The translations under genes were made by a program, and so were the position numbers. Shown here piece after piece: positions 19,601-28,279 of a DNA stretch of 42,945 nt. The number at the start of each line of letters is the position of its first letter. Position 1 is the first letter of the stretch. This stretch comes from Bacteroidaceae bacterium (GTDB lineage Bacteria > Bacteroidota > Bacteroidia > Bacteroidales > Bacteroidaceae): assembly GCA_017962495.1 (NCBI GenBank), contig JAGCVH010000102.1, positions 1-42,945 on the forward strand. Reading direction: 5' to 3'. Under the pieces are notes generated by a model that had not been told where the DNA came from, made no database searches, and saw only the letters and a list, made by a program, of their open reading frames with translations.

Positions 19601-19762
19601 AAGCCTCAAATCGAACAATACCCCCTTTGCTATTTCCTCGTGTGGCGCAATGCCGACAGACGGCAGTACTTTGCTCCTGCACCTGATACCAAGGATGCCC
19701 CCGACTTCTGCCGTATGGTTGAGGACAGTAAGATACTGATGTTAAAGGATATTGAAGATTGA
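16676..19762 (+). CDS. GH59 (galactocerebrosidase-like) - lectin - GH26 mannanase fusion
   Basis: This 1028-residue secreted protein (signal peptide cleaved near TAQT, 20-23) joins two glycosidases. Residues about 25-430 match the galactocerebrosidase (GH59) barrel: [17 protein letters not shown] and [20 protein letters not shown] are clear signatures. The acid/base candidate is E172 in CHNEKGW and the nucleophile candidate is E256 in IWNSEDH. Residues about 450-675 match the lectin-like domain of that family ([30 protein letters not shown]). Residues about 695-1025 form a GH26 mannanase with acid/base E855 in [14 protein letters not shown] and nucleophile E959 in [10 protein letters not shown]59 enzymes remove beta-galactose. 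Fusing this to a mannanase suggests a mannan bearing beta-galactosyl side chains. That target is inferred; both domain calls are firm. Confidence 0.85.
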   Translation: MTTRFLSSLLMMLIGWGSVTAQTIQLSAKSSGKQFDGIGAVNGGGATSVLLKDYPEPQRSQIMDMVYKPMFGASVSAILVEVPGDGNSTQGSMPSHSHYRGDANFLRGYMWWVMQEAKRRNAALSLDATSWSAPAWVGNFWSDDMVDYYIDWMKGLRQVHGLELDALGCHNEKGWHGDFAKHMRKAMNERGFRDVKLHGFGNWGNQKMDFLKRMQEDKELADALDAVCAHTFSEIQLTPEQRKMAEDMGKPIWNSEDHVYLPGFDCLISIVKCFNANYIVSGATKVVNWYDIGATYPLEPYSKEPPMLLAQEPWSGHYIVREALWGYAHYGQFTRVGWRYVDDGCLNLPEGGSMVTMRDPQTGNYSIIAETKGVKKTQTVKVRVANDLSQGKLCVWYSDAQQQFVRLKDITPKGGNITLTLKPDAVYSFSTTTGQQKGSFANIPSSKPFPIPYAEDFEQYGNAEEWGYLPHYLADLIGCFELTPSPARKGMSIRQTVGAHTLSWAPEWHHYTILGDASWEDYEISADVYLNPGDEAGVMGRLCDVGSGYGIWAKGYYLKLDDNGHCTLILTRGKRNQRELIGDKEQQALILARKDVEIGGEYTLAEADVKGISALKWYNLKLRFDGDQIVGFVDGVEVVRATSDHYGKGMAGLIAPMHERNISTPYFDNLCLTPIGRTKATSTTIPTIQPLYPQQSSVTGRETLLQRLRRLTDRGIMFGHQDAPFYGLGWQWDRGRSDVLAVSGDYPAVMGFELGGIEMGNEKNLDSVPFNRIREELLAHVRRGGIATISWHPRNPLTGGTAWDNKNKEVVRSILPEGSQHEKFQLWMLRLSAFLRSLCDEHGRPVPFIFRPWHENSGGWFWWGRGLCTTEEYKALWNLIQDRLIADGLTNIVWSWSPNYGYPSDIFDTYPGDDRVDIIGLDAYQQRGGEKDFISTLNKDLTQLCNYAKKANRLVALTECGYLNIPDPTWWTRVLKPQIEQYPLCYFLVWRNADRRQYFAPAPDTKDAPDFCRMVEDSKILMLKDIED

Positions 19763-19782
19763 ATAATCTCATTTATCATACA

Positions 19783-20949
19783 ATGAATTACGAATCACGA
19801 CTGAAACAGATATGTGAGCGACACGAGGCATTGCTTATGCTTCAGAATGAGCCCGAGGAATGGGGTAACGGAATATATGAGCGCTACAAACATCCCATCT
19901 TGACTGCAGAACATACCCCGTTAGAATGGCGATATGACTTTAATAAAAAGGATAATCCCTACTTGATGCAGCGCATTATGATGAACGCCGTACTTAATGC
20001 CGGTGCCATCAAAATAAACGGACGATACTTGTTGGTATGTCGGGTGGAGGGTGCTGACCGCAAGTCGTTCTTTGCAGTGGCTGAAAGTCCAAATGGTGTG
20101 GATAACTTTCGATTCTGGCCTGAACCTATCACAATGCCCGAATCAGCAATTCCTGCTACCAATATCTACGACATGCGCCTGACACAGCATGAGGACGGAT
20201 GGATATATGGTGTGTTTTGTGCTGAACGACACGATGATTCACAATGTGGTGACCTCAGTGCTGCTGTTGCAACAGCGGCCATAGCGCGTACCAAAGACCT
20301 GAAGACATGGGAGCGATTGCCCGATCTTGTATCGAAGAGCCAGCAACGCAACGTGGTCTTGCATCCAGAATTCGTAGATGGCATGTATGCTTTCTATACT
20401 CGTCCGCAAGATGGTTTCATTGATACTGGTTCGGGTGGCGGAATAGGATGGGCTTTGGTGAAAGACATCACACATGCCAAGATAGAGGAGGAAATCATAG
20501 TCAATTCTCGTCACTACCATACCATCATGGAGGTAAAGAATGGCGAAGGCCCTGCTCCACTAAAGACACCACAAGGTTGGCTTCATCTGGCTCATGGCGT
20601 TCGTGGCACAGCCAGCGGCCTGCGTTATGTACTTTATATGTATATGACAGCTCTCAACGACCCCACCCTCGTCATAGCTCAGCCAGGTGGTTATTTTCTT
20701 GCACCTCAGGGCGATGAGTATATTGGCGATGTGATGAATGTATGCTTTTCCAACGGATGGATTATGGACGATGATGGGCGTGTTCTCATTTATTATGCCT
20801 CCAGCGATACTCGTTTGCATGTGGCAGTTTCTTCTGTCGACCGACTTATTGACTACTGCATGAATACTCCTGCTGACGGATTGACAACAGGTGCCAGCGT
20901 AGAAACCATCAAACGACTCATAAACAAGAATAAACAATGGCGCGATTAA
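19783..20949 (+). CDS. GH130 beta-1,4-mannosylglucose phosphorylase
   Basis: The ATG at 19783 is preferred over a TTG at 19759 that overlaps the previous gene; it gives 388 residues, the usual length. There is no signal peptide, so it works in the cytoplasm. NIYDMRLT holds the catalytic Asp (D130), and [20 protein letters not shown] and [12 protein letters not shown] are typical of GH130 subfamily 1. The enzyme splits 4-O-beta-D-mannosyl-D-glucose with phosphate into mannose-1-phosphate and glucose. Its substrate is made by the epimerase encoded two genes downstream. It overlaps the symporter gene by 13 bp. Subfamily 1 fits better than the chain-trimming subfamily 2, because the epimerase is present. 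Confidence 0.92.
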   Translation: MNYESRLKQICERHEALLMLQNEPEEWGNGIYERYKHPILTAEHTPLEWRYDFNKKDNPYLMQRIMMNAVLNAGAIKINGRYLLVCRVEGADRKSFFAVAESPNGVDNFRFWPEPITMPESAIPATNIYDMRLTQHEDGWIYGVFCAERHDDSQCGDLSAAVATAAIARTKDLKTWERLPDLVSKSQQRNVVLHPEFVDGMYAFYTRPQDGFIDTGSGGGIGWALVKDITHAKIEEEIIVNSRHYHTIMEVKNGEGPAPLKTPQGWLHLAHGVRGTASGLRYVLYMYMTALNDPTLVIAQPGGYFLAPQGDEYIGDVMNVCFSNGWIMDDDGRVLIYYASSDTRLHVAVSSVDRLIDYCMNTPADGLTTGASVETIKRLINKNKQWRD

Positions 20950-22355
20950 GTGAGAAAATAGGCTATGGACTGGGCGATATGTCGTCGTCGATGTTCTGGA
21001 AGGTGTTTTCCTATTATCTTCCTTTTTTCTATAGCAACATCTTCGGCCTGCGTTTTGCAGATGCAGCTGTCTTAGTGTTGGTAACCCGTATTTGGGATGC
21101 CGTTTCTGATCCCATGATGGGTATTATTGCCGATCGCACTCAGACGCGTTGGGGTAAGTATCGACCCTACCTGTTATGGGTTGCTCCGTTTTTCTCCATC
21201 TGTGGCATTCTGCTATTTACCACACCCGACTGGGAGTATGGGGCAAAGCTTATCTGGGCATACATTACTTATATTTTGATGATGACAGTTTACACAGGCA
21301 TTAATGTTCCCTATGGTGCTATGCTGGGTGTAATAACAGATAATTCGCAAGAGAAAACTGTCTTTTCTTCATTTAGAATGTTCTTTGCCTATGGTGGTTC
21401 GTTTGTCGCTTTGGCCGCATGGGAACCACTTGTGAAATGGATGATGAACAATGGAAAAAGCACAATGACAACAGCCGATGCATGGCAAGGGGCTATGATG
21501 GTAATAGCCGCAGCTTGTTTTATCCTCTTTCTGCTGTGCTTTGCTCTTACCCGTGAACGATTGAAGACCGTTAGCACTGTTTCCATAGGTAGGGACTTCA
21601 AGGCCCTTCTCTCCAATGGTCCTTGGTGGTTAATGATAGGTGCTGCGCTTTGTTTCAATCTCTTCTGTACCGTTCGTGGTGCCACAGTAGCCTACTATTT
21701 TGCCGATGTCATAGGCTTCGATGCTATGCTTGGCCTTTCGGTTTTCAATTCTCATTTTTCGATTCTGTTCTATGCTGGCCTCTTCCTAAGCATTGGCGAA
21801 GTAGCCAATATGATAGGTGTTGTTTGCACTGTTCCTTTGGCTCGTCGGTTGGGCAAGAAATCCACTTTCATATGTGTTAATACTTGTCTGGCAATCTGCT
21901 CAGTATTGTTTTTCTTTATTCCCGTATCGCCATTGGGATTCTGGCTTATGCTACTGATGCAGATAATTATATCCATGCTTACGGGCATTATGTCGCCCCT
22001 CATCTGGTCGATGTATGCTGATGTTAGCGATTATGCCGAGTTGAAGTACAAGACAGCCAGTACAGGTCTTATCTTCTCGTTTTCTTCAATGGCTCAGAAG
22101 TTTGGAGGTGCCATAGGTGGTGCAGCAGTCTTGTGGTTGCTGGGCGCTTGTGGTTATGTGCCTCGAACCGATGAACAGCTGGCAGTTAAAGCCGTACTGG
22201 AACAACCCGAGTCGGCAATCCGCGTCCTCTGGTATTTAATGTCATTCATCCCTGCTGCCGTAGCAATACTGGCTATTGTGATAGCTCGCTTCTATCCACT
22301 TACAGTGCAGCGTGTGAATGATATTGAAGAACAACTGAAACTGCAAAGACAATGA
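20937..22355 (+). CDS. GPH-family sugar:cation symporter
   Basis: This 472-residue inner-membrane protein has about 12 hydrophobic segments. The GPH (glycoside-pentoside-hexuronide) signatures are clear at the N-terminus: [29 protein letters not shown] and [17 protein letters not shown]. It should carry mannobiose or short manno-oligosaccharides into the cytoplasm together with Na+ or H+. It lies between the phosphorylase and the epimerase, overlapping the first by 13 bp and the second by 4 bp. That tight coupling makes import and cytoplasmic breakdown one translational unit. No outer-membrane partner of the SusC type is present in the locus. Confidence 0.9.
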   Translation: MARLSEKIGYGLGDMSSSMFWKVFSYYLPFFYSNIFGLRFADAAVLVLVTRIWDAVSDPMMGIIADRTQTRWGKYRPYLLWVAPFFSICGILLFTTPDWEYGAKLIWAYITYILMMTVYTGINVPYGAMLGVITDNSQEKTVFSSFRMFFAYGGSFVALAAWEPLVKWMMNNGKSTMTTADAWQGAMMVIAAACFILFLLCFALTRERLKTVSTVSIGRDFKALLSNGPWWLMIGAALCFNLFCTVRGATVAYYFADVIGFDAMLGLSVFNSHFSILFYAGLFLSIGEVANMIGVVCTVPLARRLGKKSTFICVNTCLAICSVLFFFIPVSPLGFWLMLLMQIIISMLTGIMSPLIWSMYADVSDYAELKYKTASTGLIFSFSSMAQKFGGAIGGAAVLWLLGACGYVPRTDEQLAVKAVLEQPESAIRVLWYLMSFIPAAVAILAIVIARFYPLTVQRVNDIEEQLKLQRQ

Positions 22356-23554
22356 TGGAAGCGCTGAAAGCAGACATGCGCCAAGTGCTCGAGGAGAACA
22401 TCCTGCAGTACTGGATGGAACGAATGGTGGATGAAGAGCATGGTGGCTTTTACGGACGCAGGGATGGAGAAGACCATTTAATAAAGGATGCACCCAAGGG
22501 AGCAGTATTAAATGCCCGTATTCTTTGGACCTTCTCAGCCGCCTATCGTGTACTTTCCAAACCTGCTTACCTCGACATGGCCCTGCGAGCCAAGGAGTAC
22601 ATCCTGAATCATTTCATCGATTATGAGTATGGTGGAGTCTATTGGATGCTTGATTTTAAGGGAAATCCCATTGACTGTAGGAAGCAGATCTACGCCATAG
22701 GGTTCATGATATATGGTTTCTCGGAATTGTATCGAGCAACTGGCGATGAAAAGGCGCTAAAGACGGCAATCCAATTGTTTAATGACATTGAACGTCATGC
22801 TTATGACAGTCAGAATAATGGTTACATCGAAGCACTGACACGCGAATGGCAACCCATCGGGGATATGCGTCTCTCCGATAAAGATGAGAACGGAAGTCGC
22901 ACGATGAATACTCATCTGCACATACTTGAACCCTACACCAACCTTTATCGCGTGTGGAAGGATAAGGAGTTGGAACAACAGTTGCGCAATCTTATTCACA
23001 TATTTGTTACCAAGATAGTGAACGCCCATTCGAGCCACCTCGACCTCTTTTTCGATGACCATTGGATGGGCGCTCGAGACATAGTGAGCTATGGGCACGA
23101 TATTGAGGCCGCCTGGCTCTTGACTGAAGCCTTGGAGATATTGGGAGATGAACAGCTTATTTCTGAAATCATGCCCATAGTCAATCGAATAGCGCAAGCC
23201 GCCGAAGAGGGCATACAACCTTGTGGGGCCATGCTAGATGAAAGGCGTGTTGGAGAGTCCATGTCCCCTCCTTTGAAAGGGCAAGGAGGAGATTTCGTTT
23301 GGTGGGTTCAATGCGAATGCATCATCGGTGAGTTGAACCAGTGGCAACATTTCGGAGATAATGAAGCTCTCGCTCGAGCATTGCGTTGTTGGGAATACAC
23401 GAAGCAACACCTTATTGACTGGGAGCATGGTGAATGGTATTGGAGCATACTGGAAAATGGTAAGATTAATCTCGACGACGACAAGGCTGGGCCTTGGAAA
23501 TGTCCTTACCATAACACACGTATGTGCATAGAGGTGATGGAGCGTATAGGGTAA
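22352..23554 (+). CDS. Cellobiose/mannobiose 2-epimerase (AGE family)
   Basis: This 400-residue cytoplasmic enzyme belongs to the N-acylglucosamine 2-epimerase superfamily, with an (alpha/alpha)6 barrel. The expected histidines are present: H188 and H190 in MNTHLHILEPYTN, H249 in SYGHDIEAAW, and H387 in CPYHNTRM near the C-terminus. It should turn beta-1,4-mannobiose into mannosyl-glucose for the GH130 phosphorylase. Around residues 300-313 the protein carries a stretch (ESMSPPLKGQGGD) encoded by a palindromic sequence. Related enzymes have a different loop before WWVQAE, so this looks like a small in-frame insertion. The downstream motif (WWVQCE) is intact, so activity is likely kept. Confidence 0.9.
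   Translation: MMEALKADMRQVLEENILQYWMERMVDEEHGGFYGRRDGEDHLIKDAPKGAVLNARILWTFSAAYRVLSKPAYLDMALRAKEYILNHFIDYEYGGVYWMLDFKGNPIDCRKQIYAIGFMIYGFSELYRATGDEKALKTAIQLFNDIERHAYDSQNNGYIEALTREWQPIGDMRLSDKDENGSRTMNTHLHILEPYTNLYRVWKDKELEQQLRNLIHIFVTKIVNAHSSHLDLFFDDHWMGARDIVSYGHDIEAAWLLTEALEILGDEQLISEIMPIVNRIAQAAEEGIQPCGAMLDERRVGESMSPPLKGQGGDFVWWVQCECIIGELNQWQHFGDNEALARALRCWEYTKQHLIDWEHGEWYWSILENGKINLDDDKAGPWKCPYHNTRMCIEVMERIG
23267..23289. repeat. Palindromic insert inside the epimerase gene
   Basis: CCTCCTT at 23267-23273 and AAGGAGG at 23283-23289 form a perfect 7-bp inverted repeat around a 9-bp spacer, in frame within the epimerase gene. It resembles short C/T-rich palindromes scattered in Bacteroidales genomes. 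It encodes the loop residues PPLKGQGG just before the conserved WWVQCE motif. Confidence 0.5.
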
Positions 23555-23577
23555 TCCCATCAAGAGAATAAAGGGAA

Positions 23578-23605
23578 AACATATTTTTCCTAAAAAGGAA
23601 ATGTT
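23578..23605 (+). terminator. Weak hairpin after the mannan operon
   Basis: AACAT/ATGTT and TTCC/GGAA can pair around a short A-rich loop, with an internal loop on one side. The T run after it is poor. It may end or weaken transcription of the long operon before the next gene. Confidence 0.3.
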
Positions 23606-23645
23606 ATTTCTTCGTTCGACAGGCTTATATTTCGGAAGTTTTATC

Positions 23646-23653
23646 TAAATTTG
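23646..23653 (+). promoter_or_regulatory. Possible -7 box for the CE1-like esterase gene
   Basis: TAAATTTG fits TAnnTTTG and is 84 bp upstream of the ATG at 23738. No TTTG is present at the normal -33 distance, as with the main operon promoter, so the same activator could act here. Confidence 0.45.
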
Positions 23654-23737
23654 TAGCGTCGAAAGCCATGGAAACCTGTTTGGAGACCACGGAACGACTG
23701 ACGGAAAAAGATATAACAGTTTAAGTATTACCCACAT

Positions 23738-25510
23738 ATGAAACGTTCGTTACTTTCGTTTATTCTTATTCTGCTTTCGGCGATGCAATCATACGCCTAC
23801 AAACAGCAGTCGATTGACATCAACGTGAATGGCCAGCAAAGGAATATGGTGGTGTTCACCCCTAACACGTTGCCTGCCAAGTCACCCCTCTTCATCGTGA
23901 CGCATGGCATGAACCAGAATCCGGAATACCAGTACGATTCGGATAAGATGTACGAAATGATAGACACGGCCAAGTTCGTTATCGCTTATTTGCGAAGCGA
24001 TGGGAACACATGGGACATAGGTGGAACGAAAGACCAAAACTTTGTCATTAATACTATCGACGAAATGGCCAGTCGTTTCGATATAGACATTGATCGTGTG
24101 TATTGGTCGGGTTTTTCTATGGGATCGATGCTCATCCACCATTGCATTGGAGCGATGCAGGACCGAATTGCCGCCTTTGCTCCTACGAGCGGTATTCAGT
24201 TCTCCGAGTCGCCTTGGAACAACTGTCAGAAGCCTGTCAACCTGCTGGAGTGTATTGCCTATGGCGATGATGTGTTCGGCTATGAACAATATGGCATTCA
24301 TGACTACATCGAGAACTATGCCAAGCACGACAAGCACACCAATTACAGCAAGACCCCGAACTATAAGCCTATCAACACCAGTTGGTATGACGGCGATTTG
24401 GAGAAGTGGTGGGGTGGTCCTAACGGTGGCGAGGTATGGCTCTATTCCTATAACAATGGCGGACACTGGCCTATGGACCTCAACCGCCACCTTATCTGGA
24501 ACTTTTGTAAGCGCTTCTCCCTCAACAGGCCTACGGTGAGAATCACTCAGCCTGCAGGAGAAACAATCCATTTGTGGATGGCACCGCAAGGAGAGGCGGT
24601 GTTCCCTGATATCACAATCCTTGCCACGGGAAAGGCTACCAAGGGTAAGATAGAGAAAGTAGAGTTCTATGATGGAAAGACACTCTTCGACACGCAGACA
24701 ACTTTGCCCTGTAAGTCAACATTAGTGTCTCCTTCTGCAGCAAACCATAACCTTAGTGTGGTGGTTACTGATAGCGAAGGGAAGACAGCGCAAGCCTCTT
24801 GCCAAGTCAATTATGCTGCACCCAAGAGTACCTACAATTTTCAGCAGTATTTCAACACCGAAGGCATTGTGCCACAAAATTGGTATGTGTCGAATGGTTC
24901 AACGAAGCGTGTGGGCGGTAGTAATACTTACACCAGCGGCCCACGCATACTGCAATTTACTAATTCCACCCGAGGCCTCGACTATGGATTGCTCGTTCAG
25001 AATGCTACAGGTAAGGCAAGGGATGCTTGGGCGAAATTTGGTCTCAAGGCATCCCGTTCCAAACTTACATTAGCCCCAGGACACTATTCGCTTAGGTTCA
25101 GAGTGTGCAATTGGAATCAGCCCGAATTTACTCCTGTGACCATCTCCATACAAGACCTCGGCGGAAAGGAAATAGCAGCTGATACCATTATGCCCACCAT
25201 CAATGTTGGGGGCGATGTTGGCAACAAGTTCTTAAAATTCAGTATACAAAAGTTTGAGTTCAATATAGCCGAGGAGGGCGACTATGTCGTTGTCTTTTAT
25301 CCCGATGCCACGCGAGATGCAGACTTCGTCTTAGGCTATCTCAGTCTACAAGCACTCGAGTATGGTCCCACAGATGCTATCAATGTAATAAAGGAATCCG
25401 TTCCTGTATCCCATTCACAAGTATTTGACCTTAGTGGCAAGCGCTTATCGGGAGGACAGATAAAACGAGGGCTTTATATTATTGACGGTCGAAAGACGCT
25501 CGTTCCATAA
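23738..25510 (+). CDS. Secreted CE1/LpqC-like esterase with Ig-like and C-terminal binding modules
   Basis: This 590-residue protein has a signal peptide (cleaved near SYAY, 18-21). Residues about 25-260 form an alpha/beta hydrolase of the PHB-depolymerase/feruloyl esterase (CE1) type: oxyanion region VTHGMNQN, S127 in GFSMGS, a likely Asp in YGDDVFGYE, and H243 in NNGGHWP. An Ig-like module (about 266-365) and a beta-sandwich module (about 370-555) follow. The tail VFDLSGKRLSG...GLYIIDGRKTLVP is the sorting-type end also seen in the first protein of the locus. It probably removes acetyl or aromatic esters from mannan-rich cell wall, outside the cell or in the periplasm. It lies 183 bp after the operon. 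Confidence 0.82.
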   Translation: MKRSLLSFILILLSAMQSYAYKQQSIDINVNGQQRNMVVFTPNTLPAKSPLFIVTHGMNQNPEYQYDSDKMYEMIDTAKFVIAYLRSDGNTWDIGGTKDQNFVINTIDEMASRFDIDIDRVYWSGFSMGSMLIHHCIGAMQDRIAAFAPTSGIQFSESPWNNCQKPVNLLECIAYGDDVFGYEQYGIHDYIENYAKHDKHTNYSKTPNYKPINTSWYDGDLEKWWGGPNGGEVWLYSYNNGGHWPMDLNRHLIWNFCKRFSLNRPTVRITQPAGETIHLWMAPQGEAVFPDITILATGKATKGKIEKVEFYDGKTLFDTQTTLPCKSTLVSPSAANHNLSVVVTDSEGKTAQASCQVNYAAPKSTYNFQQYFNTEGIVPQNWYVSNGSTKRVGGSNTYTSGPRILQFTNSTRGLDYGLLVQNATGKARDAWAKFGLKASRSKLTLAPGHYSLRFRVCNWNQPEFTPVTISIQDLGGKEIAADTIMPTINVGGDVGNKFLKFSIQKFEFNIAEEGDYVVVFYPDATRDADFVLGYLSLQALEYGPTDAINVIKESVPVSHSQVFDLSGKRLSGGQIKRGLYIIDGRKTLVP

Positions 25511-25532
25511 AGGTCCAATCGTCCATTTTTAA

Positions 25533-27746
25533 ATGTCTGAACTGCCAAAACTCATCGGTGACCTTGCCCTCATTCTCATAGTGGCGGGTCTGACCACCAT
25601 CATCTTCAAGCGATTGAAGCAACCCTTGGTGTTGGGTTATATTTTGGCAGGTTTTCTGGCAAGTCCACATATGCCTTACACCCCTTCGATAGAAGAGAAT
25701 GAGTCGATTGAGGTGTGGAGTCAAATAGGTGTTATCTTCCTCATGTTTTCACTGGGTTTAGAGTTTTCGTTCAAGAAGATTCTAAAGGGTGGGGTGTCGC
25801 CTATCATTGCCGCTTGTTTCATCATGACATCGATGTGGGGCATTGGTTGTGGTGTAGGTTATTTAATGGGTTGGACAACCATCAACTGCATGTTTGTAGG
25901 TGGAATGTTGGCAATGTCCTCGACAACAATCATTTACAAGGCATTCGATGACATGGGTTTGCTAACTCGAAGGTTTGCCTCGAAGGTAATGTCTGTACTC
26001 ATTCTGGAGGACATTCTTGGTATTGTGGTCATGGTGTTGCTTTCGGCAATGGCAGTGAGCAATAGGTTGGAGGGTTCGGAGCTCATTCTATCGTTGTTGA
26101 AATTGGGTTTCTTCCTCCTTCTATGGTTCGTCGTAGGAATGTGGGCAGTACCTACTTTCCTGCACAGAAACCGTTCGTTCATCAACAAGGAGACATTAGT
26201 CATCGTCAGTATAGGATTTTGTTTCCTTATGGTGGTAGTGGCTGACTCTGTAGGTTACAGCACTGCTTTGGGAGCATTCATGATGGGTAGTATTTTGGCT
26301 GAAACGATAGAGGCAGAACGTATAGATTCGGCCATTTCATCGATAAAAGACCTCTTTGGAGCTATCTTTTTCGTATCTGTCGGGATGATGGTTTCGCCAG
26401 CCGATTTGGTGACTCATTGGATACCAATAGTAGTTTTGGTATTTGCCATATTGTTTGGGCAAGCTTTGTTTGGCACTATGGGCTATTTGCTATCTGGTTC
26501 TTCGCGTAGTGATGCCCTGATGAGTGGCTTCTCGATGGCACAGATTGGTGAGTTCGCCTTTATCATTGCTGCCTTGGGCGAGTCTTTGGGTGTGACGGAA
26601 GGTTTCCTGATGCCTATCGTTGTTGCCGTGAGCATTATCACAACCTTTGTGACACCTTACATGATAAGGTTGGCCAGTGCAATCAGTGGTAGCAAGAAGA
26701 CCGTTTTAGAAAAAGATACAACAAAGAAAAAAAGGGTAGAGGAAAAGCCAGTGAATCCCTTATCGCAATTTGTTAAGAAAGTACTTTTGCAATCAGTCAT
26801 TTATGGGGTATTGAGCATAGCTGTAATTTCGCTGTTATTCGTTTCTTTATTGTTGGCTTGCCGACACATCTTTGGTCATTGGGTGGGCAATGGAGTATGT
26901 GGAGTATTGGTGCTCTTGTTATTGGCTCCGTTGTTGCGTCCTATCATCATGAAGAACAATAAATCACGCGAGGCTGATATTTTGCGACGAAGTGGATGGT
27001 GGGGTAATGCCTTTGTCACTTTCACAATTCTTGTACGTTTCTTATTTGCTACGGCAGTAGTTTACTATGTGCTTGATTTCCTATCACCCCATCGTTGGTA
27101 TTGGCATGTACTGATGGCTATTGTGATAGTGTTGCTTATTGTACGCAGTCGATGGATTAGGAAAATCAGCATGCGCATGGAGTCAACATTCCTGGAAAAC
27201 TTGAAACGTCGTGAAAATACGGGACCTGCCTATGCCCGCCAGTTACAAGGACGCGACCTTCATATCGCACGAATACCTTTGCCCAGAAATTCGAACTGGG
27301 GCGGAAAGACATTGGCACAACTGCGTATTGGTGGGCGTAATGGAGTACATGTGGCGGCAATTGTGCGCGACCATCACCGTCTGAACGTGCCAGGAGGATC
27401 TACAATGCTTTTCCCTCACGATATTCTGGAAGTCGTTGGAGACGACCAAAGCATCGAGCAATTCAGTCAGCGCATGAACAGTGAAGTCGAGCGCGTAAGT
27501 CAGGACGAAGGTGAACTGATGCAACTTCTCTGTATCGAAGTGGGCGAAGGTAGTCCGCTTTGTGGTGTGTTGATAAAAGATAGTGGCATTCGCAACGAAC
27601 ATCGTTGCATGGTAGTGGGAGTGGAAGACCGTCGTGGCAATATGCGCGTGGCTGGTGCTGATCATGAAATAGCCAGTGGAAACAAGCTTTGGGTGGCAGG
27701 CAACCACGAACAGTTAGCAAAGCTAAAGAAGATTTTAGCGCAATGA
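25533..27746 (+). CDS. Kef-type (CPA2) cation:proton antiporter with two RCK_C/TrkA_C domains
   Basis: This 737-residue inner-membrane protein has an N-terminal Na+/H+ exchanger domain (about 1-385, with GYILAGFLASP and FLMFSLGLEFSF). A second hydrophobic region of about four segments (415-550) follows. Two soluble TrkA_C-like modules lie at about 570-650 (LPRNSNWGGKTLAQLRIG...HDILEVVGDD) and 655-737 (SGNKLWVAGNHEQL). It should exchange K+ or Na+ for protons. No full RCK_N nucleotide-binding domain is seen between the two parts, unlike KefB/KefC. It starts 22 bp after the esterase gene but looks like a housekeeping gene, and it converges with tadA. Confidence 0.85.
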   Translation: MSELPKLIGDLALILIVAGLTTIIFKRLKQPLVLGYILAGFLASPHMPYTPSIEENESIEVWSQIGVIFLMFSLGLEFSFKKILKGGVSPIIAACFIMTSMWGIGCGVGYLMGWTTINCMFVGGMLAMSSTTIIYKAFDDMGLLTRRFASKVMSVLILEDILGIVVMVLLSAMAVSNRLEGSELILSLLKLGFFLLLWFVVGMWAVPTFLHRNRSFINKETLVIVSIGFCFLMVVVADSVGYSTALGAFMMGSILAETIEAERIDSAISSIKDLFGAIFFVSVGMMVSPADLVTHWIPIVVLVFAILFGQALFGTMGYLLSGSSRSDALMSGFSMAQIGEFAFIIAALGESLGVTEGFLMPIVVAVSIITTFVTPYMIRLASAISGSKKTVLEKDTTKKKRVEEKPVNPLSQFVKKVLLQSVIYGVLSIAVISLLFVSLLLACRHIFGHWVGNGVCGVLVLLLLAPLLRPIIMKNNKSREADILRRSGWWGNAFVTFTILVRFLFATAVVYYVLDFLSPHRWYWHVLMAIVIVLLIVRSRWIRKISMRMESTFLENLKRRENTGPAYARQLQGRDLHIARIPLPRNSNWGGKTLAQLRIGGRNGVHVAAIVRDHHRLNVPGGSTMLFPHDILEVVGDDQSIEQFSQRMNSEVERVSQDEGELMQLLCIEVGEGSPLCGVLIKDSGIRNEHRCMVVGVEDRRGNMRVAGADHEIASGNKLWVAGNHEQLAKLKKILAQ

Positions 27747-27768
27747 GAATGTAATTTACAACGATTAA

Positions 27769-28209
27769 TCACGTTCGCTTTTTCTTAAAGAAATCTTGCA
27801 TGAACTGGCGGCATTCTTCTTCCATGATACCACCGGTTACTTGTGTTTTAGGGTGTAAGGCTTTGGGTGCAAAATGCTGATAACCGCGTTTCTCGTCAGC
27901 ACAGCCATAGACAATACGTCCGATTTGTGACCAGCCCAATGCTCCGGCACACATAATGCAGGGTTCTACAGTGACGAAGAGTGTGCAGTCCTGCAAGTAT
28001 TTCCCACCCAAGGATTCCGATGCTGCCGTGATGGCTTGCATCTCTGCATGAGCTGTCACGTCGTTTAATGTCTCTGTCAGATTGTGGCCGCGTGCAATGA
28101 TGCTGCCTTGGCATACAACCACAGCGCCAATAGGGATCTCACCTTCGTCCAGTGCTTTATGAGCTTCCGCAATGGCCAGCTTCATATAATAGTTATCGTC
28201 GAGTGTCAT
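27769..28209 (-). CDS. tadA: tRNA-specific adenosine deaminase
   Basis: This 146-residue protein carries the zinc deaminase signature: H54-A55-E56 in VTAHAEMQAI and PCIMC (C84, C87) in VEPCIMCAGA. It converts adenosine 34 to inosine in tRNA-Arg(ACG) in the cytoplasm. Length and motifs are standard. It is the only real gene found on the minus strand and is divergent from birA, with which it shares a 70-bp promoter region. Confidence 0.95.
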   Translation of the reverse strand: MTLDDNYYMKLAIAEAHKALDEGEIPIGAVVVCQGSIIARGHNLTETLNDVTAHAEMQAITAASESLGGKYLQDCTLFVTVEPCIMCAGALGWSQIGRIVYGCADEKRGYQHFAPKALHPKTQVTGGIMEEECRQFMQDFFKKKRT

Positions 28210-28231
28210 GAGTTTTTAGGTTTTCTGTGTA

Positions 28232-28239
28232 CAAAGTTA
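28232..28239 (-). promoter_or_regulatory. Promoter -7 box of tadA
   Basis: Read on the minus strand this is TAACTTTG, a match to TAnnTTTG, 22 bp before the tadA start codon. It lies within the same 70 bp as the birA promoter, so the two promoters overlap. Confidence 0.5.
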
Positions 28240-28251
28240 CGAATAATTATT

Positions 28252-28259
28252 TATCTTTG
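28252..28259 (+). promoter_or_regulatory. Promoter -7 box of birA
   Basis: TATCTTTG matches TAnnTTTG exactly, 20 bp before the birA start codon at 28280. The leader would be only about 15 nt. Confidence 0.6.
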
Positions 28260-28279
28260 CAGTCAGTAACCGCAATTAT

